From Burkholderiales bacterium (lineage in GTDB: Bacteria > Pseudomonadota > Gammaproteobacteria > Burkholderiales > Burkholderiaceae_C), in NCBI GenBank assembly GCA_947458895.1, contig CANHBY010000025.1, forward strand, positions 1 through 8,977: a DNA stretch of 8,977 nucleotides. The letters run 5' to 3'. A model generated the notes under the pieces. That model was not told the DNA's origin. It saw nothing but the letters and a program-made list of their open reading frames with translations, and ran no database searches. Each line of letters starts with the position of its first letter. Within the stretch, counting starts at the first letter, position 1. Positions 1-5,633 of the stretch are shown in pieces. A program made the translations under genes and the position numbers.

Positions 1-177
1 GGGCTGGCTGATCATCTGGGCAGCTTGGATTACGTGGCCCGAGAAGTCGTCAAAGAGGCTGAAATTGTTGACTATTCGCCCAAGGAAAACGTTGCCGAGC
101 GCTTGGCTAAGCGTTTTGGAGCGTCGATCGGGGCGGGGGCCATGCGAGCATTTCAGTCGGTGGTCAGCTTGCGCTAA
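1..177 (+). CDS. S49-family signal peptide peptidase (SppA-like), C-terminal end only
   Basis: The window opens inside a reading frame that runs from base 1 to a TAA at 175-177 and encodes 58 residues beginning GLADHLGSLDYVAREVVKEA. The pattern G-L-[AV]-D-x-L-G-S-x-D-Y-V-A-R-E-V is typical of the C-terminus of S49 peptidases of the SppA/SohB type in betaproteobacteria, followed by an 'IVDYSPKENVAERLAKRFG' tail. These enzymes are membrane-anchored serine proteases that degrade cleaved signal peptides at the inner membrane. The catalytic Ser/Lys and any membrane anchor lie outside the window, so activity cannot be judged here. The gene is truncated only by the window edge. It reads in the same direction as the deaminase gene, which starts 23 bp later, so co-transcription is possible. 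Family assignment rests on the tail alone. Confidence 0.72.
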   Translation, partial: GLADHLGSLDYVAREVVKEAEIVDYSPKENVAERLAKRFGASIGAGAMRAFQSVVSLR

Positions 178-200
178 ACCAGTAGCCGCCAGGGGCTTTG

Positions 201-1256
201 ATGATCGATTTTTCTGCCATTGCGGCATCCCAGCTGCCTCGGCTTTTGCGTGAGATGCCCAAAGCCGAGCTGCATATTCATATCGAAGGCTCCTTGGAGC
301 CTGAGCTTATTTTTGCGCTGGCCCAGCGCAACCGGGTGGCCTTGAGTTACCCCAGCGTCGAGGCCTTGAAGGCAGCTTATGCCTTCACCGACCTGCAGAG
401 CTTCCTCGATGTTTACTACGCAGGGGCGAGTGTGTTGCTCACGCCCCAGGATTTTGAGGACATGGCTTGGGCCTATTTTCAGCGCGCGGCGGCTGACAAC
501 GTGGTTCACGCCGAGCTCTTCTTTGACCCTCAAACCCACACGGCGCGTGGCGTGCCGATGGCTTCTGTGTTTCAGGGGTTGACGCGCGCTCGTGAAAGAG
601 CGCGCACCGAGCTCGGGCTCAGCAGCGAGTTGATTCTTTGTTTTTTACGCCACCTCAGCGAGGACGACGCGCTGGCCACGCTGCAAGAGGCGCTGCCGTT
701 TCGGCAGGACTTTATTGGTGTGGGTCTGGACAGCAGCGAGCGTGGGCATCCGCCGGAAAAATTTGCCATTGCGTTTGCCCAGGCGCGCGCTTTGGGGTTG
801 CGCTGCGTGGCCCACGCGGGCGAGGAGGGGCCGGCAGCCTATATTCGCAATGCCCTTGATGTACTGAAGGTGGAGCGGGTTGATCATGGGGTGCGCTGTC
901 TTGAAGACCCTGACCTGGTGCGTACATTGGTCGAGCGTGCGATGGCCCTCACGGTGTGTCCATTGTCCAATGTGAAGCTGTGCGTATTCAAGAGCCTGGC
1001 GCAGCACAACCTGCCGCAGCTGTTGGCAGCCGGCTTGAAGGTCACCGTCAATTCGGATGACCCAGCCTATTTTGGTGGCTATATCAACCAGAATTTTCTC
1101 GAGCTTTTCGAGGCTCTTCCGGCTTTGGGTGCTCAAGAAGCCTATACCCTGGCTCGCAACAGCATTGAAGCCAGCTTCATTTCCTTGCTACAGCAAGGTG
1201 CCTTGATTGCCCGGCTCGACAAGGTCTTTGAGGAGGCCGCGTCAAGCGTTCGTTGA
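201..1256 (+). CDS. Adenine deaminase (adenosine/adenine deaminase family, PA0148-like)
   Basis: This 351-residue cytoplasmic, metal-dependent amidohydrolase probably converts adenine to hypoxanthine and ammonia in purine salvage. Visible motifs in order are: metal-binding H-x-H at H25/H27 ([14 protein letters not shown]); [12 protein letters not shown] at 103-114; [14 protein letters not shown] at 175-188; metal-ligand H205 and catalytic E208 in HAGEEGP; active-site H229 in RVDHGV; TVCPLSN at 251-257; and the [11 protein letters not shown] block at 284-294 carrying the metal-ligand Asp. Length matches the family. Classical adenosine deaminases carry a D-L-A-G-D-E-like segment where this protein has GLDSSE-GHPP. 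The latter is typical of the Pseudomonas aeruginosa PA0148 type, characterised as an adenine deaminase, so adenine is the favoured substrate by family inference. The ATG at 201 is preceded by AGGGG at 191-195, a good ribosome binding site. A TTG at 198 is in frame but fits the spacing less well. Databases often label such proteins adenosine deaminase. Confidence 0.9.
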   Translation: MIDFSAIAASQLPRLLREMPKAELHIHIEGSLEPELIFALAQRNRVALSYPSVEALKAAYAFTDLQSFLDVYYAGASVLLTPQDFEDMAWAYFQRAAADNVVHAELFFDPQTHTARGVPMASVFQGLTRARERARTELGLSSELILCFLRHLSEDDALATLQEALPFRQDFIGVGLDSSERGHPPEKFAIAFAQARALGLRCVAHAGEEGPAAYIRNALDVLKVERVDHGVRCLEDPDLVRTLVERAMALTVCPLSNVKLCVFKSLAQHNLPQLLAAGLKVTVNSDDPAYFGGYINQNFLELFEALPALGAQEAYTLARNSIEASFISLLQQGALIARLDKVFEEAASSVR

Positions 1257-1265
1257 AAGGGCGAG

Positions 1266-1392
1266 TGTCGTGTCAGGGCTCAAATGCCGCTTGCTCGCTG
1301 GCCCTCAAACCCGACGACGACTTTGCTAACACGCCCTAGCCAGCGGGCTTGATGGCAGCGCGATCAAACGACATTTCAGCCCTGACACGACA
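1266..1392. repeat. Long imperfect inverted repeat (about 127 bp) in a convergent gap
   Basis: The ends are a perfect 15-bp inverted repeat: TGTCGTGTCAGGGCT at 1266-1280 against AGCCCTGACACGACA at 1378-1392. Pairing continues inward with mismatches: 1281-1296 against 1362-1377 (12 of 16 positions), then 1298-1313 against 1344-1358 with one bulge. The arms are nearly 50 nt each around a roughly 30-nt loop (1314-1343). The element fills most of the gap between the converging deaminase and phosphoesterase genes. No ORF of note is inside and I see no clear target-site duplication. It could be a MITE-like or REP-like dispersed repeat, or a large transcript-end hairpin. The inverted repeat is seen directly; its nature is not known. 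Confidence 0.75.
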
Positions 1393-1403
1393 ATAGGGCT
1401 TTT
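1378..1403 (+). terminator. Candidate intrinsic terminator downstream of the adenine deaminase gene
   Basis: AGCCCT (1378-1383) can pair with AGGGCT (1395-1400) across an 11-nt loop, followed by T residues (TTTT at 1400-1403). It lies about 120 bp after the deaminase stop codon and is oriented to end that transcript before it enters the converging phosphoesterase gene. The stem is only 6 bp and the T-run is short. The same AGCCCT is also paired in the long inverted repeat, so the two structures are mutually exclusive. Confidence 0.4.
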
Positions 1404-1437
1404 CGGCAGGTTGTTTGGCGTGCCGTCACTGCACCAT

Positions 1438-2184
1438 TCAGAGGCCCAGGCTCAATCGGTGCGCCAAACGGGGGGGCAAGCCGGCAGCAAGAATTTTAGC
1501 CGCTGCCTCTGCGTGGTCATATGCCACTCGTCTGAAGCTCAGAGTTCTGGACTCGAGATCAAAGAGGGCATAGGCGGCGTCTGGATTGCCATCTCGGGGT
1601 TGACCTGCTGAACCTGGCAGGGCCAGCCATTTTCGATGCTTGGTGAGCGGAACGTTGAGACCGGGGGTGGGGTTTAACTCCCCCGAGTGGCCGCTGCTCC
1701 CCAAATGATAAAGCTTGGGCTCGTGCACGTGGCCGCAGAAGGTGTATTGGCAATCGGTCGATTGAATGCTGCGAATGGCATCGGTGCGGTTCTGGATGTA
1801 TCCCCATGATGCTGGGTCGAAGGCATTGGCATGGACGAACAGGCAGCCTTGGTCGACCTCGAGCAGGGGCAGGGAAGCCAGGAAATCGATCTGCCGTGCA
1901 TTCAGTTGCGAGCGCGTCCACTCGACGGACTTGCGTGCTTGTGGGCCCATTTGATGATCGCCGCCCAGGGCAACGGCCAGGTCATGGTTGCCCATGACCG
2001 CCAGCGCCCCTTGGCGCACCATGGCATGCACGGTATCCACCACCCAGCTTGGGTCTGCGCCGTAACCTACAAAGTCACCGAGAAACGCATAGCGGGTTGC
2101 GCCCTTGGCATGAGCATCGACCAGCACGGCCTCTACGGCCTCGCGGTTGGCGTGCAAATCCGTGATCAGGGCTAGAAGCGGCAT
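1438..2184 (-). CDS. Calcineurin-like metallophosphoesterase
   Basis: This 248-residue soluble protein has every signature of the binuclear-metal phosphoesterase fold: D-x-H at D9/H11 (ITDLHAN), GD at 36-37 (FLGDFVGYG), GNHD at 65-68, H118 in FVHAN, and GHVH at 151-154. It should hydrolyse a phosphomono- or phosphodiester, but the substrate cannot be read from sequence. The N-terminal DLHAN...GDFVGYGADP pattern belongs to the small bacterial metallophosphoesterase group often found as stand-alone hypothetical enzymes. The ATG at 2184 lies 17 bp after the argF stop, with AAAGAG as a weak ribosome binding site, so it is probably the last gene of the argD-argF operon. No signal peptide or membrane segment is evident, so it is likely cytoplasmic. 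A role linked to arginine synthesis is not implied by the fold and would be speculation from position. Confidence 0.88.
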   Translation of the reverse strand: MPLLALITDLHANREAVEAVLVDAHAKGATRYAFLGDFVGYGADPSWVVDTVHAMVRQGALAVMGNHDLAVALGGDHQMGPQARKSVEWTRSQLNARQIDFLASLPLLEVDQGCLFVHANAFDPASWGYIQNRTDAIRSIQSTDCQYTFCGHVHEPKLYHLGSSGHSGELNPTPGLNVPLTKHRKWLALPGSAGQPRDGNPDAAYALFDLESRTLSFRRVAYDHAEAAAKILAAGLPPRLAHRLSLGL

Positions 2185-2201
2185 GATGCTCTTTCAGCAA
2201 C

Positions 2202-3149
2202 TCATGAGCCAACCCGGCCAATCAGCAGGTATTCCATCAGTGCCTTTTGAACATGCATTCGGTTTTCAGCCTCATCCCATACCACTGACTGTGGGCCATC
2301 AATGACCTCGGCCATGACTTCCTCACCGCGATGGGCCGGCAGGCAGTGCATGAACAGGGCATCACTTTGGGCGGCTTGCATCATTTCCTGATCGACACAC
2401 CAGTCGGCGAAGGCGGCCTTGCGAGCCTCGTTTTCAGCCTCGAAGCCCATGCTGGTCCAGACATCGGTAGTGACCAGGTGGGCGCCTTGGCATGCGTCTA
2501 GCGGGTTCTTGAAGACTTTGACGCACTGGGCGTTGCTCACACCGGCCACGGTGGGGTTGATTTCGTAGCCGCTGGGGGTGCTGACGTGGAGGGTGAAGCC
2601 CAGGATGTCTGCGGCTTGCAGCCAAGTATTGGCCATATTGTTGCCGTCACCGACCCACGCCACGACCTTGCCTTGCAGGCTACCTCGGTGCTCGATGTAG
2701 GTGAACACGTCTGCCATGATTTGGCAGGGGTGGTACTCGTTGGTCAGGCCGTTGATGACGGGAACGCGCGAGTGCGCAGCGAACGCTTCGATTTTGGCCT
2801 GCTCGAAGGTGCGGATCATCACGATGTCAACCATGCGGCTGATGACGCGTGCACTGTCTTCGATGGGCTCGGCGCGGCCCAGTTGGCTGTCGGCTGTGGT
2901 GAGGTTGACCACGGAGCCACCCAGTTGATACATGCCAGCCTCGAAGCTCACGCGCGTGCGGGTGCTGGCTTTCTCAAAGACCATGGCCAGTGTGCGGTCC
3001 ACCAGCGGAGTGTATTTCTCGTAATTCTTGAAGCGCTTTTTGATGATGGTTGCGCGCTCGAACAGGTAGGCGTATTCCTCGGCCCTGAAGTCTTTGAACT
3101 GCAAAAAGTGGCGAATGAGATGGGGGCCGGGTTTCATGGCAGCAGGCAT
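2202..3149 (-). CDS. argF: Ornithine carbamoyltransferase
   Basis: Transfers the carbamoyl group of carbamoyl phosphate to ornithine to give citrulline in arginine synthesis, normally as a cytoplasmic trimer. Recognised over its whole 315 residues: carbamoyl-phosphate site S-T-R-T-R at 62-66, HPCQ at 140-143, WVGDGNNMANTW at 165-176 in the ornithine-binding half, the TTDVWTSMG loop at 227-235, and HCLPAHRGEEV from 268. Length and motif spacing are normal and no key residue is missing. The ATG chosen at 3149 shares its A with the TGA stop of argD (TGATG), a layout typical of translational coupling. There is no obvious separate ribosome binding site. A GTG one codon upstream (3152) and an ATG four codons downstream (3137, giving MKPGPHLIRHFLQF) are alternatives. 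The latter is closer to the usual short N-terminus of the family, so the exact start is uncertain by a few codons. Confidence 0.96.
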   Translation of the reverse strand: MPAAMKPGPHLIRHFLQFKDFRAEEYAYLFERATIIKKRFKNYEKYTPLVDRTLAMVFEKASTRTRVSFEAGMYQLGGSVVNLTTADSQLGRAEPIEDSARVISRMVDIVMIRTFEQAKIEAFAAHSRVPVINGLTNEYHPCQIMADVFTYIEHRGSLQGKVVAWVGDGNNMANTWLQAADILGFTLHVSTPSGYEINPTVAGVSNAQCVKVFKNPLDACQGAHLVTTDVWTSMGFEAENEARKAAFADWCVDQEMMQAAQSDALFMHCLPAHRGEEVMAEVIDGPQSVVWDEAENRMHVQKALMEYLLIGRVGS

Positions 3150-4357
3150 CACGGGTTGGATTGGAGAAACTGGCGCACGATTGGGCTGAGCAACGCAACG
3201 ATTTGGGCTGCTTCGTCGATCGACAGGATGAGCGGGGGCACTAAGCGGATGACCTTGTCAGCAGTGACGCTGATTAGCAGGCCTGCCTCGGCGGCTTGCG
3301 TGAGCAGGGCGCCGCAGGAGCGGTCCAGCTCGATGCCCAGCATCAGCCCGTGACCCCGGATTTCCACTACGCCAGGCAGGTGCCCGAGTTCACGCACCAA
3401 GCCTGCCCGAAGGGCCTCACCCACGCGCTGTGCGTTTTCCAGCAGGCCGTCTTCTTCCATGATGCGCAGGGTCTCAATCCCAGCACGCATCGCCAAGGGG
3501 TTGCCACCGAAAGTTGTGCCGTGGTTGCCCGGTGCAAATACCTGCGCGGCCTTGGGGCCACACACCACGGCGCCCACAGGCACACCGGAGCCCAGTCCCT
3601 TGGCCAGCGGCATCACATCGGGCTCAATGCCCGCCCATTGGTGGGCGAACCATTTACCCGTGCGGCCAATACCACACTGAACTTCGTCGAGCATGAGCAG
3701 CCAGCCACGTTCGTCACACAGGCGCCTGACAGCCTGGAGGTAGGGCACGCTGGCTGGGTTGACGCCCCCTTCACCTTGAATGACCTCGAGGAACACTGCC
3801 ACCACGTTGGGGTTTTCTTGGGCTGCACGCTGCAGGCTTTCCACATCGTTCAGTGGCACCCGCACGAAGCCCTCAACCAGGGGTGTGAAGCCGGCCTGAA
3901 CCTTGGGGTTGCCGGTGGCCGAAAGCGTCGCAATGGAGCGGCCGTGAAAAGCCTTCTCGTAAACAATCACTTCAGGTCGATCGATTCCTTTGTCGTGGCC
4001 AAATTTGCGCGCGATCTTGAGGGCGGCCTCGTTGGCTTCCAGGCCTGAGTTGCAGAAAAACACATTTTGCAAGCCGGACAGGGCGCACAGCTTGGCAGCC
4101 AATTCCTCTTGCAGGGGGTTGTAGTAGTAGTTGGAGGTGTGAATCAGCTTAGCCACTTGCGACTGCAGGGCGGGCACGAGCTTGGGGTGGGCATGGCCCA
4201 GCGTGTTGACAGCGATGCCGCCTAGCCCGTCAAGGTATTTTTTACCCTGAAGATCCCAAACCCAACAGCCCTGTCCATGGGACAAAGCCACCGGCACTCG
4301 GGCGTAGGTGTGCATCACATGGGGCTCGGAGGCGGGAGAGGGCTGGTTACTTTGCAT
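3149..4357 (-). CDS. argD: Acetylornithine aminotransferase (class III PLP aminotransferase)
   Basis: This 402-residue PLP enzyme converts N-acetylglutamate semialdehyde to N-acetylornithine using glutamate, the step that supplies the ornithine branch used by ArgF. Visible features: GKKYLDGLGGIAVNTLGH near residues 38-55, NSGLEANEAALKIARKFG at 103-120 (phosphate-binding region), FHGRS at 137-141, LDEVQCGIGRTG at 223-234 with D224 expected to contact the PLP ring nitrogen, Schiff-base lysine K253 in PLAKGLGSG, and GTTFGGNP at 280-287. Pairing with argF supports ArgD over other class III transaminases (GabT, RocD), though many ArgD enzymes also accept succinyl-diaminopimelate intermediates. The ATG at 4357 has no good ribosome binding site directly upstream. 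An internal ATG (M15) also lacks one, and the longer form matches the family better. It is the first gene of the apparent argD-argF-phosphoesterase operon. Confidence 0.93.
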   Translation of the reverse strand: MQSNQPSPASEPHVMHTYARVPVALSHGQGCWVWDLQGKKYLDGLGGIAVNTLGHAHPKLVPALQSQVAKLIHTSNYYYNPLQEELAAKLCALSGLQNVFFCNSGLEANEAALKIARKFGHDKGIDRPEVIVYEKAFHGRSIATLSATGNPKVQAGFTPLVEGFVRVPLNDVESLQRAAQENPNVVAVFLEVIQGEGGVNPASVPYLQAVRRLCDERGWLLMLDEVQCGIGRTGKWFAHQWAGIEPDVMPLAKGLGSGVPVGAVVCGPKAAQVFAPGNHGTTFGGNPLAMRAGIETLRIMEEDGLLENAQRVGEALRAGLVRELGHLPGVVEIRGHGLMLGIELDRSCGALLTQAAEAGLLISVTADKVIRLVPPLILSIDEAAQIVALLSPIVRQFLQSNP

Positions 4358-4565
4358 GCAGTTGTGGAAGTGTTGGCGAAAGGGAGAGATTCTAAGACCG
4401 AGCTTGTTTTTTTCGATGTGGCGCCGTTACATTGCAAGGGGGTGCTTCTGCATTGCAGCACGACTGGCTCAGGCTGGGGGAATTGCCCCAGGGGATGTGT
4501 GCTTCAGATCAACTGGGCGATGGATTCACAGTCACGACGTATTCCTCAAACATGGCCGTAGTTGC
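4358..4565. promoter_or_regulatory. Divergent promoter region between argD and the DUF3579 gene
   Basis: This 208-bp gap must hold the promoters of both divergent genes. For argD (- strand), TAGAAT at 4394-4389 is a good -10 candidate with no clear -35. For the + strand, TTGTTT (4404-4409) and TACATT (4428-4433) are 18 bp apart, a weak sigma-70-like pair. The word CATTGCA occurs twice, at 4430-4436 and 4451-4457, exactly 21 bp apart (two helical turns). The second copy is part of the palindrome CTGCATTGCAG (4448-4458). A small G/C hairpin follows at 4474-4491 (CTGGGG/CCCCAG). These are direct observations; that they bind a regulator is conjecture, and I see no convincing ArgR box. Confidence 0.4.
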
Positions 4566-4892
4566 ATGACATCATCGCGTGAGGTTTTTATTCAAGGCCT
4601 GACCCGGGAGGGTAAACCTTTTCGCCCCAGTGACTGGGCGGAGCGGCTGGCGGGCGCCATGTCGTCATTTCGACCGGGTGGGGTGCGTGGCGGTATTGGC
4701 GCTCACTTGGGCTACTCGCCGCTGTGTGTCCCTCGGGTGATCAATGGCATCAGTTGTGTGATTGTGAGTGAGCAGCTGCGAGACATGGAGCCCATGGCCT
4801 GGGATTTCGTCATGAATTTTGCGCGGGACAACCAGTTGCAAGTCACGGATGCCTGTTTGCTGCCGGATGCCGGTTCAGGTTCCGCTTCCTAG
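4566..4892 (+). CDS. DUF3579 domain-containing protein, function unknown
   Basis: A 108-residue protein that I recognise as the betaproteobacterial DUF3579 family from its FIQGLTREGKPFRPSDWAER opening, the MSSFRPGG segment, the GYSPLCVPRVINGISCV core, and the MEPMAWDFVMNFARDNQL and CLLPD segments near the end. It appears to be a small soluble single-domain protein without signal peptide or membrane helix. No biochemical role is known to me. The family is often encoded next to argD in Burkholderiales, as here, where it diverges from argD. The ATG at 4566 is favoured because family similarity begins at FIQG; the frame is open further upstream but that part looks non-coding. There is no strong ribosome binding site, and a short upstream ORF ends in TGA overlapping this ATG (ATGA). 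Its TAG stop overlaps the stop of nth on the other strand. Confidence 0.88.
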   Translation: MTSSREVFIQGLTREGKPFRPSDWAERLAGAMSSFRPGGVRGGIGAHLGYSPLCVPRVINGISCVIVSEQLRDMEPMAWDFVMNFARDNQLQVTDACLLPDAGSGSAS

Positions 4893-5530
4893 CCCGACTT
4901 CTTGGCCCGTTTTCCGAAGTCGCAGTCAGTGCTCACGCCACACGCTTCGCAGTGTGGCCGGCGCGCTTGGCACACATAGCGGCCATGCAGGATCAGCCAA
5001 TGGTGCGCGTCCACCAGATAGTGGGGTGGTATCCGCTTGAGTAGCTTTTGCTCAACTTCGAGGGGTGTTTTGCCCGGTCCAAGCCCTGTGCGGTTGCTGA
5101 CCCGGAAGATGTGGGTGTCGACGGCCATCGTGGGTTCACCGAAGGCCACATTGAGCACCACATTGGCTGTCTTTCGACCTACACCTGGCAATGACTCCAA
5201 CCCTTCTCGGGTTCTGGGGATTTGGCCGCTGTATTGGTCGACCAGGATTTTGCAGGTCTCAAAAAGATTCTTGGCTTTGTTGCGGTACAGGCCAATGGTT
5301 TTCAGAGCATCGGTGAGGGCAGGCAGGCCCAAATCGAGCATGCGCTGGGGGGTGTTGGCCACTGCAAAAAGGTGTCGGGTGGCTTTGTTGACGCTGATAT
5401 CGGTGGCTTGGGCCGATAGCAAAACGGCGGCCAGGAGCTCAAAGTTGTTGGTGAATTCCAGCTCGGTTTTCGGGTTCGGGTTGGCGGCCTTCAGCGTTGC
5501 GAAGAAGTGCTCAATGTCGATTTTATTCAT
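4889..5530 (-). CDS. nth: Endonuclease III (DNA glycosylase / AP lyase)
   Basis: This 213-residue base-excision-repair enzyme removes oxidised pyrimidines from DNA and nicks the resulting abasic site. It aligns almost position for position with Escherichia coli Nth (211 aa). Visible features are LLSAQATD at 37-44, the helix-hairpin-helix LPGVGRKTANVV at 114-125 with catalytic Lys K120, catalytic Asp D138 in AVDTHIFRV, and HHWLILHGRYVC leading to the 4Fe-4S ligands C187, C194, C197 and C203 (spacing C-x6-C-x2-C-x5-C). The ATG at 5530 gives the family-typical MNKIDIEHF start. A TTG 12 codons upstream (5566) is in frame but adds residues atypical of Nth. No good ribosome binding site is seen. 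It follows maeB on the same strand with a 103-bp gap containing a strong hairpin, so read-through from maeB may be limited. Confidence 0.96.
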   Translation of the reverse strand: MNKIDIEHFFATLKAANPNPKTELEFTNNFELLAAVLLSAQATDISVNKATRHLFAVANTPQRMLDLGLPALTDALKTIGLYRNKAKNLFETCKILVDQYSGQIPRTREGLESLPGVGRKTANVVLNVAFGEPTMAVDTHIFRVSNRTGLGPGKTPLEVEQKLLKRIPPHYLVDAHHWLILHGRYVCQARRPHCEACGVSTDCDFGKRAKKSG

Positions 5531-5556
5531 GAGGGCACAGGGGTACCCTGACGTGA

Positions 5557-5614
5557 CAGCGCCCAACAGAGGCAGGAGCTTTTTCGAGGAAGCTCATGCT
5601 TGCGTTGGGCGCTG
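5557..5614. repeat. Strong 58-nt hairpin between maeB and nth
   Basis: CAGCGCCCAAC at 5557-5567 is perfectly complementary to GTTGGGCGCTG at 5604-5614. Pairing continues inward (5568-5581 with 5590-5603, 10 of 14 positions) to a perfect GAGCTT/AAGCTC tip around an 8-nt loop (5582-5589). In total about 21 of 25 positions per arm pair. It begins about 20 nt after the maeB stop and ends about 26 nt before the nth start. No T-run follows on either strand, so it is not a textbook intrinsic terminator. It may protect the maeB mRNA 3' end, act in termination, or be a dispersed repeat. Confidence 0.65.
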
Positions 5615-5633
5615 CAGCTGGATGAGGCTGGGG

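Noticed and set aside
1266..1392. Integron attC site
   Set aside because: The inverted repeat is of suitable length, but the ends do not carry the RYYYAAC / GTTRRRY boxes. The only similar word (GCTAAC near 1325) lies in the central loop and does not match the consensus. No integrase or cassette series is present.
2586..3353. 255-residue + strand ORF antisense to argF and argD
   Set aside because: Its frame mirrors the strongly recognised argF and argD genes and the translation has no motif of its own. Long antisense frames are common opposite GC-rich genes.
4308..4565. 86-residue N-terminal extension of the DUF3579 protein
   Set aside because: It would start inside argD antisense and cover the divergent promoter region. 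The family sequence begins at about the Met at 4566.
5576..5595. Separate short intrinsic terminator GAGCTT/AAGCTC
   Set aside because: The short stem is only the tip of the larger 58-nt hairpin and is not followed by a T-run on either strand, so it is not listed as its own terminator.
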